64,000 nt of DNA. Origin: Welwitschia mirabilis (taxonomy: Eukaryota > Gnetophyta > Gnetopsida > Welwitschiales). Below the pieces are notes generated by a model that was not told where the DNA came from, searched no databases, and saw nothing but the letters and a program-made list of their open reading frames with translations. A program made the translations under genes and the position numbers. Below are positions 25,201 through 34,189 of this stretch, one piece after another (positions within the stretch are counted from its first letter, which is position 1; each line of letters begins with the position of its first letter). Location: the NCBI GenBank assembly GCA_051453625.1, contig JBOZIK010000001.1, positions 263,881,298 through 263,945,297 on the forward strand. Reading direction: 5' to 3'.

Positions 25201-27059
25201 TCATGTAATAATTGATAATTTCTATAAATTACTCTTAAGATAATATATGAGAGCCAATATAAAAATTTATCTATAATACTATCTAGGAATTTCATAAATA
25301 TTATTATTCTAGCTAACTATTCCTATACCTATATATTCACATACACTTAGCTATAACTTGAAAATTAAGATCATCTAATCTAAATTTTTATGTTTAACAT
25401 GCATAAAATCACCAATGACTGATTAAAGCTATTTAAACTTATTATAATTTATGAGTAAAGCTATGATTGACTAATTATGTCCTATAAAGGGAAGATAATA
25501 AACTGTAGTTATAAACAATACAAATTCATTTAATATATAATATTTATACATAAGAATTTGATGGCTAAGGGAATAAACATAAATCATGGAGCATTCTAAA
25601 TTGTGACTTATAAAAACTCTATTTTCATTTCTGCTTGGAATTAAACACACAACCTTACTATTGATATATATGTTTCTTAATCACTACACCAACCATGAGT
25701 CAATTAAAATAAAATGAATGCATAATAACTAAGTATTATGGATAGACTTACCTATAATTTAGCTAAATGGAAAAGCTAAAATGCTTTAGTTTAAGATTCA
25801 AATTACTATGAGCAGAGAGCTTGGGAGGGAGCTTTACCTCTCTGATTATTGCATGCCATTTTTTAGATCTGTATCTTACAACTCCACATTCCAAATTAAT
25901 TGATACAAATACAATATAAGGCACAACTATGTTAGATTAAAGAATGGGTACTAGAGAGGGTAGCTAATTCATCTTGCAAGGCTAATAATGCATGTATTAA
26001 GAGTGAGGGATGTTGACAGAAGAAGGAGGAGCATCATCCCAAGAGAAGAGGTAAAGGATTAACATGATAATGGGGGATTTTAGAATACAAATATTTGGAC
26101 CCTCATTAAACCAACATGCTATCAAATGGAGGAGATGGTGTAATAACTGACATGTTCTCTATTAATGTTTTCAACTTTTAATAGAATGTTTATGATGGAT
26201 ATAAAGGACTATGTTGCAAAAGGAGGAGGTGCAGTTTCATATTACAGAGAAGAAGATCTATGAGAAAATGCACAATAGATGTCTGCATTTATAAAATTAG
26301 AGAAGGGAATTGGATAGATCACATTTGAGATAACTAGTAGTGGAAGGCAATGCTTGAGAGCATTTTTTAGGTGTAAAGGAAGAGGGATCACTCAAATTTA
26401 CCAGAGAAGAGTTGAGGCTAAAATAAAAATGATCATATCCTAATAGTTAGCCAAGCATGGGAGAAGTCTGTTATACTATAGATGTTAAATTCATTTTATT
26501 CATGAGTGAATGTAAATGTTACTTTTATTTAAACTACTAGTGCAAATCTAACAATGCATTTTCTAATGGTTCTTACATGTTTGATAAACTAAGTAGTGTC
26601 TTAAAGTAAGAGGAATGGGTTCCATAGAAGGTGCAAAGAGGTTCTAAAATTTAAGATGTGCACCACATAAAGTAGTATTTTGATCTTATTTTAATAATTT
26701 TATCAAGGATGAAATGCACTAACGACAATAAAAAAAGACATGTTAAAAACATGCATGGGGGAAAAATGTTGTTTTATTTAATTGTTCTGAGGTTTTGTAT
26801 GATGAAGGAGTATCAATAATCAGTCAAAAAAATGGATGCATCAATTTATATGGAGAATGTTAACCAAAGCAAGAAGAAATACTATGAATTTCAGAAGGGA
26901 CTGAGCATGCTACATGGATCTATAATGCAGTGAGGTGAAGTCCTTATCAATGTTAAAGCTACATGGTGGAAGATGAAGCATTTGTTTTATTTTAGAAATA
27001 GGAAACACCATACCTAACTAATGCTCTTCTCCACACTATAAGAGGTCGATTAGTAATTA
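25201..27059. other. 1.9 kb unassigned, partly purine-rich
   Basis: From about 25950 to 27000 the base composition is less AT-rich and clearly purine-rich on the plus strand (many GAGAAGAGG-like runs). I could not match any frame to a known domain. Because a copia 3' end follows at 27060, part of this may be the non-coding or coding 3' part of an upstream copia copy. Confidence 0.4.
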
Positions 27060-27283
27060 CATTTTTGATTTTATAATATGCTCTTAAAAATGTATCTGTC
27101 TTGATGTAAGGGGGATAAAAGATTACTTATCTTACCTTTTGCTTACATATATATATGTCTTGATCTAAGGAGGAGCTTTTTCATTTTTTAATGTATTCTT
27201 AAAAATGTTTAGTGAGTGATTTTACATTTTTTTAAATCCTTAAAATCACTAAATTATTTATCATTAATGTCAAAGGAGGAGAT
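27060..27283 (+). other. 3' internal end with repeated polypurine tracts, upstream copy
   Basis: TAAGGGGGATAAAAG (about 27104), AAGGAGGAGC (about 27166) and AAAGGAGGAGAT (27272-27283) precede LTR A. The segment aligns with 34005-34189. Multiplied purine tracts before the 3' LTR are a described Sirevirus trait. Confidence 0.7.
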
Positions 27284-27427
27284 TATTAGATTATATTTGC
27301 CAATTGATGTCAAACTAATTTCTCTGGTGTAGTAAAAATTTATTAGATATTATGTGCAGATGAGTTTAAGTTATGCAAGTGAAAGATGTGGACTAAAATG
27401 CAAGAAAGAAACTTCTTAGTTATGTTT

Positions 27428-27802
27428 ACCTCTAGTTGGACTCGACCAGATCCTAAAGGGATCAACCGCACTTACAACAGCCAACAAAAATGAACTAAAC
27501 CCAGAGGGGTCCACTAGATTATGAAATGGTGACTGGACCTATGATCTCAAGAGCCAATACTCCCAAATCGAGAGGAATGGAATCAACTAGATATTCATGG
27601 GGTTGACTAAATTTGAGGAGCTAATATTTAAGTCCCAAATCAAAAGAAAAGGGGTTGACTAGATCTAAGATGGGGTTGACTAAACTTGATAAGCTAACAA
27701 AGTTCATAGTTTTAGACTGAGAGACAAGTGGTCAACTAGATTCAAGATGGGGCCGATCAAGTTCCTATGGGGTCGACTGGGTACTTGTGGGATCGACTAG
27801 AT
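27428..27802 (+). repeat. Cluster of short GGGGTCGACTAGAT-like repeats in LTR U3
   Basis: About ten degenerate copies occur, for example near 27429, 27509, 27530, 27580, 27599, 27651, 27672, 27729, 27769 and 27790. The common part is (T/C)(C/T)GACTAGAT after a run of G. Some are followed by a shared phrase TTTGAGGAGCTAA or CTTGATAAGCTAA. The cluster ends three bases before a TATA-like site. An enhancer role is inference. Confidence 0.7.
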
Positions 27803-27804
27803 GG

Positions 27805-27814
27805 TATAAAAAAG
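27805..27814 (+). promoter_or_regulatory. Candidate LTR TATA box
   Basis: TATAAAAAAG follows the repeat cluster. LTR C has TATGAAAAAG at the same place (about 35293), so the site is decayed there. The position after U3 repeats fits a retrotransposon promoter. Confidence 0.5.
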
Positions 27815-28196
27815 TAAAACTGGCATACATTATGTATTTATTACCTAGCTGTTTTCTAGCTGTTTATAGCCATCAGAGGCACATTCAATTGTATCAAACC
27901 CTACTAACCCTCCATTATCAATACCTAGGCAAGAGATAACCTAAAGATATTTTGGCACATTTTTAAATCAGTATATTTATTGTGAATCTAAAAGATTAAG
28001 TAGCATATTATCATGGAATATCTTTTGTATTGATTCATATCTGATTGAGGAGATCTATTCTTTGATTAGGACATTACTCAAAATTAGATCTAAAGACCTC
28101 ATCACTGTATTCATTTAGTGAAGAGCTCCAATCTATGTACTGATACTGAACAAGTGATATCAGAGCTATGAAGGCTTTATTACATCACTTCTATTC

Positions 28197-28327
28197 ATTG
28201 TCAAAGATTAAGACTTAGCCTGTAAAAGTCTATTGTCAAAGTTTAAGACTTAGCTTGCAAAAGTCCATTATTAAGGTTGAGACTTAGCCTGTAAAAGTCT
28301 GCTTGTAAAGGTTAGCAAGTGAGCCTG
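28197..28327 (+). repeat. 35-bp tandem repeat in LTR A
   Basis: Three copies start at 28197, 28232 and 28267; each holds AAGACTTAGC or GAGACTTAGC and then AAAAGTC. A partial fourth copy follows from 28301. LTR B shows the same array at 29386-29475. Confidence 0.85.
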
Positions 28328-28612
28328 GCAAAATCTATGAAGTAATAGAGATCTGAGATCAAGCTTGAAAGAAGCTGATCATCGAGGGTAAAGTAGGGGA
28401 GTTCCTGAACCACTATAAATTCCGCGTGCATCCAAACTAGTAGTTTCTATTTTATGATTTACTTTCTATTTTTACTTGTTCTTTGTATGCATGATCATGA
28501 TTTCATTATTCATTTATATGCAATCTATGATTAGATTCTGTTAAGTTGTTTTTAGCTTAAAATTTTTTTAAAGAACCTATTCACCCCCTCTAGGATTCTC
28601 AATCCTATGATT

Positions 28613-28624
28613 TAGTATCAGAGT
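28613..28624 (+). other. Primer-binding site after LTR A
   Basis: TAGTATCAGAGT differs by two transitions from TGGTATCAGAGC (initiator Met tRNA). It confirms the right end of LTR A. Confidence 0.75.
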
Positions 28625-28677
28625 ATAGGTTAGTCTTTAAGAGATCTTTACAAAAGTATACTTAACAATCCTAAAAA

Positions 28678-29277
28678 ATGTGTAACCCAACTGATGGATT
28701 TTCAACTGGTCATCCACTCATATTTGATGGTTTAAACTATTCCTATTGGAAAGCTAGGATGAGGATTTTTCTTAGATCCTTAGATGTCGATGTAGAAGAG
28801 GTTATTTACAAAGGTTATATTGTGCTTATGATAGCTCAAACAGATGCAAATGAAAATAATATCTTAGTTCCCAAATCTAAAGATCAATGGACTTTCACAA
28901 ATAAAACAAAAGCCATAATATATGCCCATGCTTTTAATGCTATTTTTTGTGGAGTATGTGTAGATGAATTTAAAAGGATTATGAACTGTAACCATGTAAA
29001 AGAAGCTTGGAATATTTTAGAAGTTGCACATGAAGGAACATCCACTATTAAACAATCAAAACTACAAATGCTTATTTCTAGATTTGAAGACATTCATATG
29101 GATGATGAAAAGACCTTGCAAGAATTTTTTGCTAGACTTACATATATAATAAACTCAATGGCAAGCCTCAAAGAACATATGAAAGAAAGCAAAGTGATAA
29201 GAAAAATGCTGAGATTCTTGTCTAAGAGATTTGAATTAAAAGTAATAGCCATTGAAGAAAGCAAGAATATTAATGCA
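28678..29277 (+). pseudogene. Copia Gag, copy A (partial, runs into gap)
   Basis: This frame is open for 200 codons until the N-gap at 29278. It starts MCNPTDGFSTG and contains NYSYWKARMRIFLRSLD, the signature N-terminal block of plant copia Gag. KTKAIIYAHAFNAIF and EAWNILEVAHEGTS follow, then the central helical region with the FEDIHMDDEKTLQEFFARL segment and a SKRFELKVIAIEES block. The family is the Gag polyprotein of LTR copia type (UBN2-like), which forms the virus-like particle. The start codon is supported by gag B, which starts at the same place (29850). The C-terminal part and zinc knuckle are lost in the gap. This is the best-preserved coding stretch in the window, with no stop in 200 codons. 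Confidence 0.9.
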
Positions 29278-29377
29278 NNNNNNNNNNNNNNNNNNNNNNN
29301 NNNNNNNNNNNNNNNNNNNNNNNNNNNNNNNNNNNNNNNNNNNNNNNNNNNNNNNNNNNNNNNNNNNNNNNNNNNNN
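29278..29377. other. 100-N scaffold gap
   Basis: The gap separates two copies of the same LTR-end-plus-gag segment with a spacing of ~1172 bp (28678 to 29850). Frames drawn across the N-run are not real. Confidence 0.95.
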
Positions 29378-29783
29378 TAAGGTTGATAGCTTACAAAGTC
29401 CATTATTACAGGTTAAGACTTAGCCTACAAAAGTTCGTTGTTAAGGTTGAGACTTAGCCTATAAGAGTCTGCTTATAAGGATTAACAGGTAAGCTTGGTA
29501 AAACTTGTGAAGTAATAAAGATCTAAGATTAAGCTTGGCAGAAGCTAATTGTTAAGAGTGGAATAGGGGAGTTCCTAAACCGCTATAAATCTTGCATGCA
29601 TCCAAACTTGTTGTTTTTATTTTATAGTTTACATTCTATTTTTATTTATTCTTTGTATGCATGATCTCAATTTCACTATTCATTTATAAGTAATCTATGA
29701 TTACATTTTGTTAAGGTGTTTTACACTTAAAGTTTTTATAAAGAACCTATTCACCCCTCATTTTTGGATTCTTGATCTTATCA
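29378..29783 (+). repeat. Copia LTR B, 3' part only
   Basis: It aligns with the last ~400 bp of LTR A, including the 35-bp repeats and the end TTGATCTTATCA. The 5' part of this LTR is missing at the gap. Confidence 0.8.
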
Positions 29784-29785
29784 TT

Positions 29786-29797
29786 TGATATCAGAGC
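29786..29797 (+). other. Primer-binding site after LTR B
   Basis: TGATATCAGAGC differs by one transition from TGGTATCAGAGC. Confidence 0.8.
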
Positions 29798-29849
29798 ATA
29801 AGCGAGTCTTTGAGAGATTTTTATAGATCTAGACTTAAGAACCCTAAAA

Positions 29850-30765
29850 ATGAGTAACTTGACTGATGGATTTTTAACTAGTCATCTACCCATGTTCGAT
29901 GATTTAAACTATTCCTATTGGAAAGCCAGGATGAGGATTTTTCTTAGATCCCTAGATGCTGATGTAGAAGAAGATATTTATAAAGTTCATCTTATGCCTA
30001 TGATAGCCCAAACAGATGTAGATGGAAATACTATCTTGGTTTCCAAATCTAGATACCAATGGACTCCCTCAGATAAAACCAAAGCCATAATAGATGCCCA
30101 TGCTCTTAACTCTATTTTTTGTGCAATGTGTGTAGATGAATTTAAAAGAATTATAAACCATAATCATGCGAAAAAAGCTTGGGATATTTTGGAAGTTGCA
30201 CATGAAGGAATATCCACTGTTACACAAGAAAAACTATAAATTCTTATTTCTTGTAGGAATTTTTTGCTAGACTTATAGATATAGTAAACTCAATGGTAAG
30301 CCTCAGAGAATGTATAGGAGAAAGCAAAGTGGTAAGAAAAGTGCTAAGATCCCTACCCAAAAGATTTGAACCAAAATTAATAGCCATCAAAGAAAGCAAA
30401 AATATCAGTGTAATGGCATTGGAAGAACTTCAAGGTAACCTTCAAACCTATGAGCTTAAATTTACTAGAGATAGAAGAAAAGGTATTACTTTAAAATGTG
30501 TGCAAGAGGATTATAGATTTAATAGATCAGATGAAGAACTTGATGATGATGAGGTGGATCTTCTAGCCAAACACTTTAAAAGATTTCTCTATAGGAAAAA
30601 AAAGGAGAACCAAGCAGGAATCCAAGGAAAAGCAATCAAAAACAAAGAAGAGAACAGGACAAGGGAAAGAAAATCCAATGCTATTTATGCAAACGATTTG
30701 AACATATGGTCAATAAATGTCCCAACATCAAAAGAGAAAGCAGGAGGTCTAAAAACACTCATTAA
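29850..30765 (+). pseudogene. Copia Gag, copy B, with zinc knuckle
   Basis: Copy B starts like copy A but differs in about a quarter to a third of residues, so it is a separate copy and not an allele. At about 30237 a stop occurs, and a deletion of ~37 bp relative to copy A shifts the frame. The next open part starts at 30293 (MVSLRECIGESKVV, then SLPKRFEPK, ALEELQGNLQTYE and an acidic DEELDDDEVDLL stretch). A further shift puts the zinc knuckle at 30679-30720 in another frame: C-Y-L-C-(x4)-H-(x4)-C, with spacing C-x2-C-x4-H-x4-C. The knuckle's usual glycine before histidine is glutamate. The knuckle binds genomic RNA during packaging. Confidence 0.85.
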
Positions 30766-30909
30766 TAATAATTTGGAATCATGAAGATGATGAAAACAAA
30801 AAAGAACTACTCAAATCATGGATCAGATAGAGAAAGAAGATTTTCCTTCATGGCTTTAGTATAATATCTCAAGAATGTATCTAGTACTTCAACATCACAT
30901 GACCTAGAT

Positions 30910-31167
30910 ATGATTAATGAGGAGGAAGATGAGTTAGAATTAACATGCCAAGAATTATATGAAGAATATGAGAAAATTACCAAAAGAATCAATGAATTCA
31001 ACAAATTAGTAAAGACCATCACAAAAGAAAAGGAGGAAGCAGAAGAAAAGTGCAAAGTTATCAAAGTCGATAACTTTAGGTTAAATACTCAGGTAAATGA
31101 TTTTTTATTCTTTGTAAACAAGTTTTTTGGTAGTTCATCTAAACTGGAACACATGCTTAGAATATGA
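30910..31167 (+). pseudogene. Coiled-coil segment between Gag knuckle and protease
   Basis: The frame reads acidic residues, then ELTCQELYEEYEKITKRI and a long charged helix rich in K and E. Sirevirus Gag-pol proteins carry a coiled coil at this place. The frame differs from that of the knuckle, and stops lie on both sides, so the polyprotein is broken here. Confidence 0.6.
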
Positions 31168-31461
31168 AAGAAAAATAGAGACAAATCAAGTATTAGTTTT
31201 GAAGCATAGATTTCTCGAAAATAGGTACACTAAATAAGTAAGTTTGTATCCAATATCTTAGGCAATTTTTATGGTAGACTTAGTCATTCTAAACTATTCT
31301 GTAAATTTATATATATGATGTTTACCTCTGATCATATGAGTTCTTTATCATTTAAATTTATCCCAAAGAAGAATATACCACCTAAGTCAAATAAGACTAA
31401 GTGGGTTAAAACTAATAATTTCTAAAGCTTTGTGTCACAGATAAATTATAGATAATCTTAT

Positions 31462-31839
31462 GTGAAAAGTTGGTATCTAGATAGTGGTTGTTTAATGCAT
31501 ATAATAGGAGATAAATCAAGTTTTCAAATGTTAAAGAGCACAAATGGTGAAGAAGTCATTTTTGGAAACAACCAAATAGCAAAAATAGAAGATACAGGAA
31601 ACATCAAAGGAGGTATATCATCTAATCTTAATAATGTAATTTATCTGAATGGCTTACAACATAATTTATTAAGTGTTAGTTAACTATGTAACAAAGGAAA
31701 TAAAATAATCTTTGACAAATCTAAATGTATAGTTGAGGAGGAGAAAACAAATACTATCATTTTATGTGTAAAACGTGTTGATAATGCATACAATTTAAAT
31801 ATTGAAACTCTAGATCAATTAATACATACAAATCAATAA
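31462..31839 (+). pseudogene. Copia protease and pre-integrase segment
   Basis: SWYLDSGCLMHIIGD (from about 31468) is the aspartic protease active site: D-S-G in the usual copia context. KIEDTGNIKGG and NVIYLNGLQHNLLSVS follow, the standard end of the protease region. A TAA stop stands at 31681; in the same frame the pre-integrase part continues (LCNKGNKIIFDKSKC) to a stop at 31837-31839. The protease would cut the Gag-pol polyprotein. No integrase, RT or RNase H follows: the next recognisable sequence is the promoter-like block at 31972. The break point of this internal deletion lies between about 31840 and 31970. Confidence 0.85.
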
Positions 31840-31971
31840 TTTAGGAAAGATAGTAACAAAATTAAATGTTTTTCTATCAATTATGATGTAAACTCTAGTT
31901 CCAATAATTATTTTATATATCATAAAAGTGATTTAGAGTTTGGTACACTATTCCTTGGCTAATTGCATGGC

Positions 31972-32189
31972 AGTCGACTAGATCTATAATTTAGTTGACT
32001 GGATGTGATTGGTCGACTGACCTAAAAGCTTGGTTGCCTACACCTCTTCCAGTACTATAAACCTACATCTCAATGGATTAACCAGATGTTAGAGTAATTG
32101 ACTAGACCTGACAGATTACATTGTAGAAGTATATTCGATGGACCTGATTTCTTTATAAAATCTATCCTATTTTCTTCATTCTATAAAAG
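31972..32189 (+). promoter_or_regulatory. LTR-like promoter module before the accessory ORF
   Basis: Five copies of the motif seen in the LTR U3 cluster occur here: AGTCGACTAGATC (31972), TAGTTGACTGGATG (31991), GGTCGACTGAC (32010), GATTAACCAGATG (32076) and AATTGACTAGACC (32096). They are followed by CTATAAAAG at 32181-32189, a good TATA box ~140 bp before the ATG at 32328. The arrangement copies that of LTR A (repeats, then TATA). Whether it drives a separate transcript is inference. Confidence 0.55.
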
Positions 32190-32327
32190 AACTAGAATCC
32201 TAACCCATTTTCATCTCATTATAATCCCTTCAAGCCTTTAGATCTAGTGAGTTTTTTCAAGTATAAGAAATATTTGCAATCAGATCTAGTGTTTTTCTTA
32301 GTTTTTTTACCTCTTCAAGGTCTTAGA

Positions 32328-33366
32328 ATGGTAGCCAACATTTCTAGGAGAGTTTCAAAGGAATGTGCTTTAAGGGAACCTTCTTACTTCTTCCATGGAA
32401 TATCTGAAGAAGCCTTGGACAAGTTCTATGAGAAGTTCAAAAAGAAACCTATGTGACAAGAGTGGTCTATAGCTTCATTAGAACTTAGAGAGCTAACAGA
32501 TGTTATTCAACTCTTAAGAGATCAAGGTCTGGATCATTTTTTGGATGTTTTAGGTTCTGTATATTCTTTTCTTACTAGAATGTTTTACTACAATGCTACT
32601 TTTAGTCATGATACCAGAACTCTAAAAATCCTAGTTTTAGGTAGAAGGATCAAAGTGATAGCAGATCTTATTTTTGAGTTGACTAATCTTCCTTAGGGAG
32701 ACTATGAGGAATCTTAACCTCTGAGGAACACAATGGAAGACAAACCAGTAGTTACCAAGGGGATTTGCAGTAAAATGGATTTTTGGAAGCATACTATTTC
32801 TACTTCTCTATTGACTCCTAAATATCATTTTATCCACTTGATCTTTACTTATAATTTTCTATCTTTAGCTAGCTATCATGATGAGGCCTCTAGCTATAGA
32901 GATTATTTGATGTATTTGGTAGGAACTGAGCATTTTATTAATGATCTTATCATAACATTGAAAAATATGGCTTCACAGTTGGAGTACCATATAACTAGAG
33001 CTCTACCCTACTCTGTTCTTATTACTAAACTATGTCACCATTTCTATGTTAATCTGCATTCTTCTTTGGAGACTTTTCAGCTCCTATCACCCATTAGGCA
33101 TGTGAGTTTGTCTCGCATGCATATTTTTTCTTCTTTGAAGAAATCCCCTTTTGAAACCCCAAAGAAAACATCTCTAGATGAGACTCTTTTATATTTGAAA
33201 TGAATTGACTCTTACACCAGGCATGTCAAAGAAGCACTCATAGCAGCTGGATATGACATTGCAGATACTCAACTAAAGGTACTAGCTCTACTCATACTGG
33301 AGGAGATGAAGATCATTCAGAGGAGGAATCTAAAGAAGAATAAGAGGAGGAGGAGGAATCAAATTA
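32328..33366 (+). pseudogene. Accessory ORF in env position (plant transposon protein type)
   Basis: From ATG 32328 one frame continues to 33203 broken by only three stops (32454 TGA, about 32695 TAG, about 32716 TAA), each one transition from a sense codon. It begins MVANISRRVSK; later blocks are LRDQGLDHFLDVLGSVYSF, then MFYYNATFSHDTRTL, GRRIKVIADLIFELTNLP, WKHTISTSLLTPKY and a LPYSVLITKLCHHFYVNL segment. After a stop at 33201 and a frame change near 33265, an acidic tail (GGDEDHSEEESKEE) ends at 33364-33366. This pattern resembles the plant-specific 'putative plant transposon protein' family, from memory, whose function is unknown. It occupies the place of the env-like gene of Sireviruses. 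I see no convincing signal peptide or transmembrane segment, so an envelope role is not supported. Confidence 0.6.
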
Positions 33367-34189
33367 AATCCTTCTTGCCTTTCAGATCTTTGTTATGTTA
33401 TTCTCTCTTTTTCTCTTATTGTCAAAGAGAGAGTTTTGTGCCTTTATTTGTGGAATTTTTTAGATGTATGCTCTTGATAAGCACTTCTTTCTTTCTTACT
33501 TAGTATGGAACTTTATAATAGTTTGTCTTTATTAATAAAATTTAATCTTATATTTGAGCTTAATCTTTGCATTATTTTGATATTCTTACATGCTATATTC
33601 TTTAGAATAAAATTAAAATTATCATCTTAAGAAAAAAGGATTTAAAATGTTTTTTTGCATATTTTACATTATCATTTGGTATTTTAGTTTATTATCAAAT
33701 GGCATCATTTAAATATGTAATTCATAAGTGTTATTTTGATCAGTGATTTTGGTAGAACTTTATGTGTATTCAAGGTTGTCTCATTTGAAATAACAAGCTG
33801 TCTATTAAAAATGCCTGATGTTTTAAGAATTTTTGGCTTATCGTTAATTATCATTTGATAAAAATATAGGGGGAGAATATGTTTCAAAAGTACCTAAATA
33901 TGATTATTATTTATTGATGTCAAAAGAGGAGAGAATATGTAGTGCTTTCAATTCAATATTAAATTTAATATGCTTCTTTTATTATAATTTTTGAAGATTT
34001 TATGCTATTTAGTCAAAGGGAGAGAAAAGATTATCTATCTTACCTTTTGCTTACATATGTATATGTCTTGATGTAAGGGTGAACTTTTTGATTTTTTAAA
34101 GTGTTCTTAAAAATGTTTAGTGAATGAGTTTACATTGTTTAAATCCTTCAAATCATAAATTATTTTCCATCAATGTAAAAGGAGGAGAT
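33367..34189 (+). other. 3' non-coding region with repeated polypurine tracts
   Basis: Four tracts stand in line before LTR C: ATAGGGGGAGAAT (33866-33878), CAAAAGAGGAGAGAAT (33921-33936), CAAAGGGAGAGAAAAG (34014-34029) and AAAAGGAGGAGAT (34177-34189). The last abuts the LTR and is the functional candidate. The others fit the multiple purine tracts reported for Sireviruses. The small frame at 33705-33887 (minus) is chance. Confidence 0.7.

Larger units (their letters stand above)
27284..28609 (+). repeat. Copia LTR A
   Basis: It begins TATTAGATTATATTTGCCAA right after a purine tract (expected TG changed to TA) and ends AATCCTATGA (expected CA changed to GA). It aligns with LTR C at both ends and with LTR B in its 3' part. 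It contains a cluster of GTCGACTAGAT-like repeats, a TATA-like site, a 35-bp tandem repeat, and an internal primer-binding-site-like sequence at 28154-28165. Confidence 0.8.

Noticed and set aside
28884-29093. Minus-strand frame and the similar one at 30816-31064
   Set aside because: They are antisense shadows of copia gag and of the coiled-coil segment.
32733-33203. A separate 156-codon gene
   Set aside because: It is the second half of the accessory ORF that starts at 32328 in the same frame, separated only by stops.
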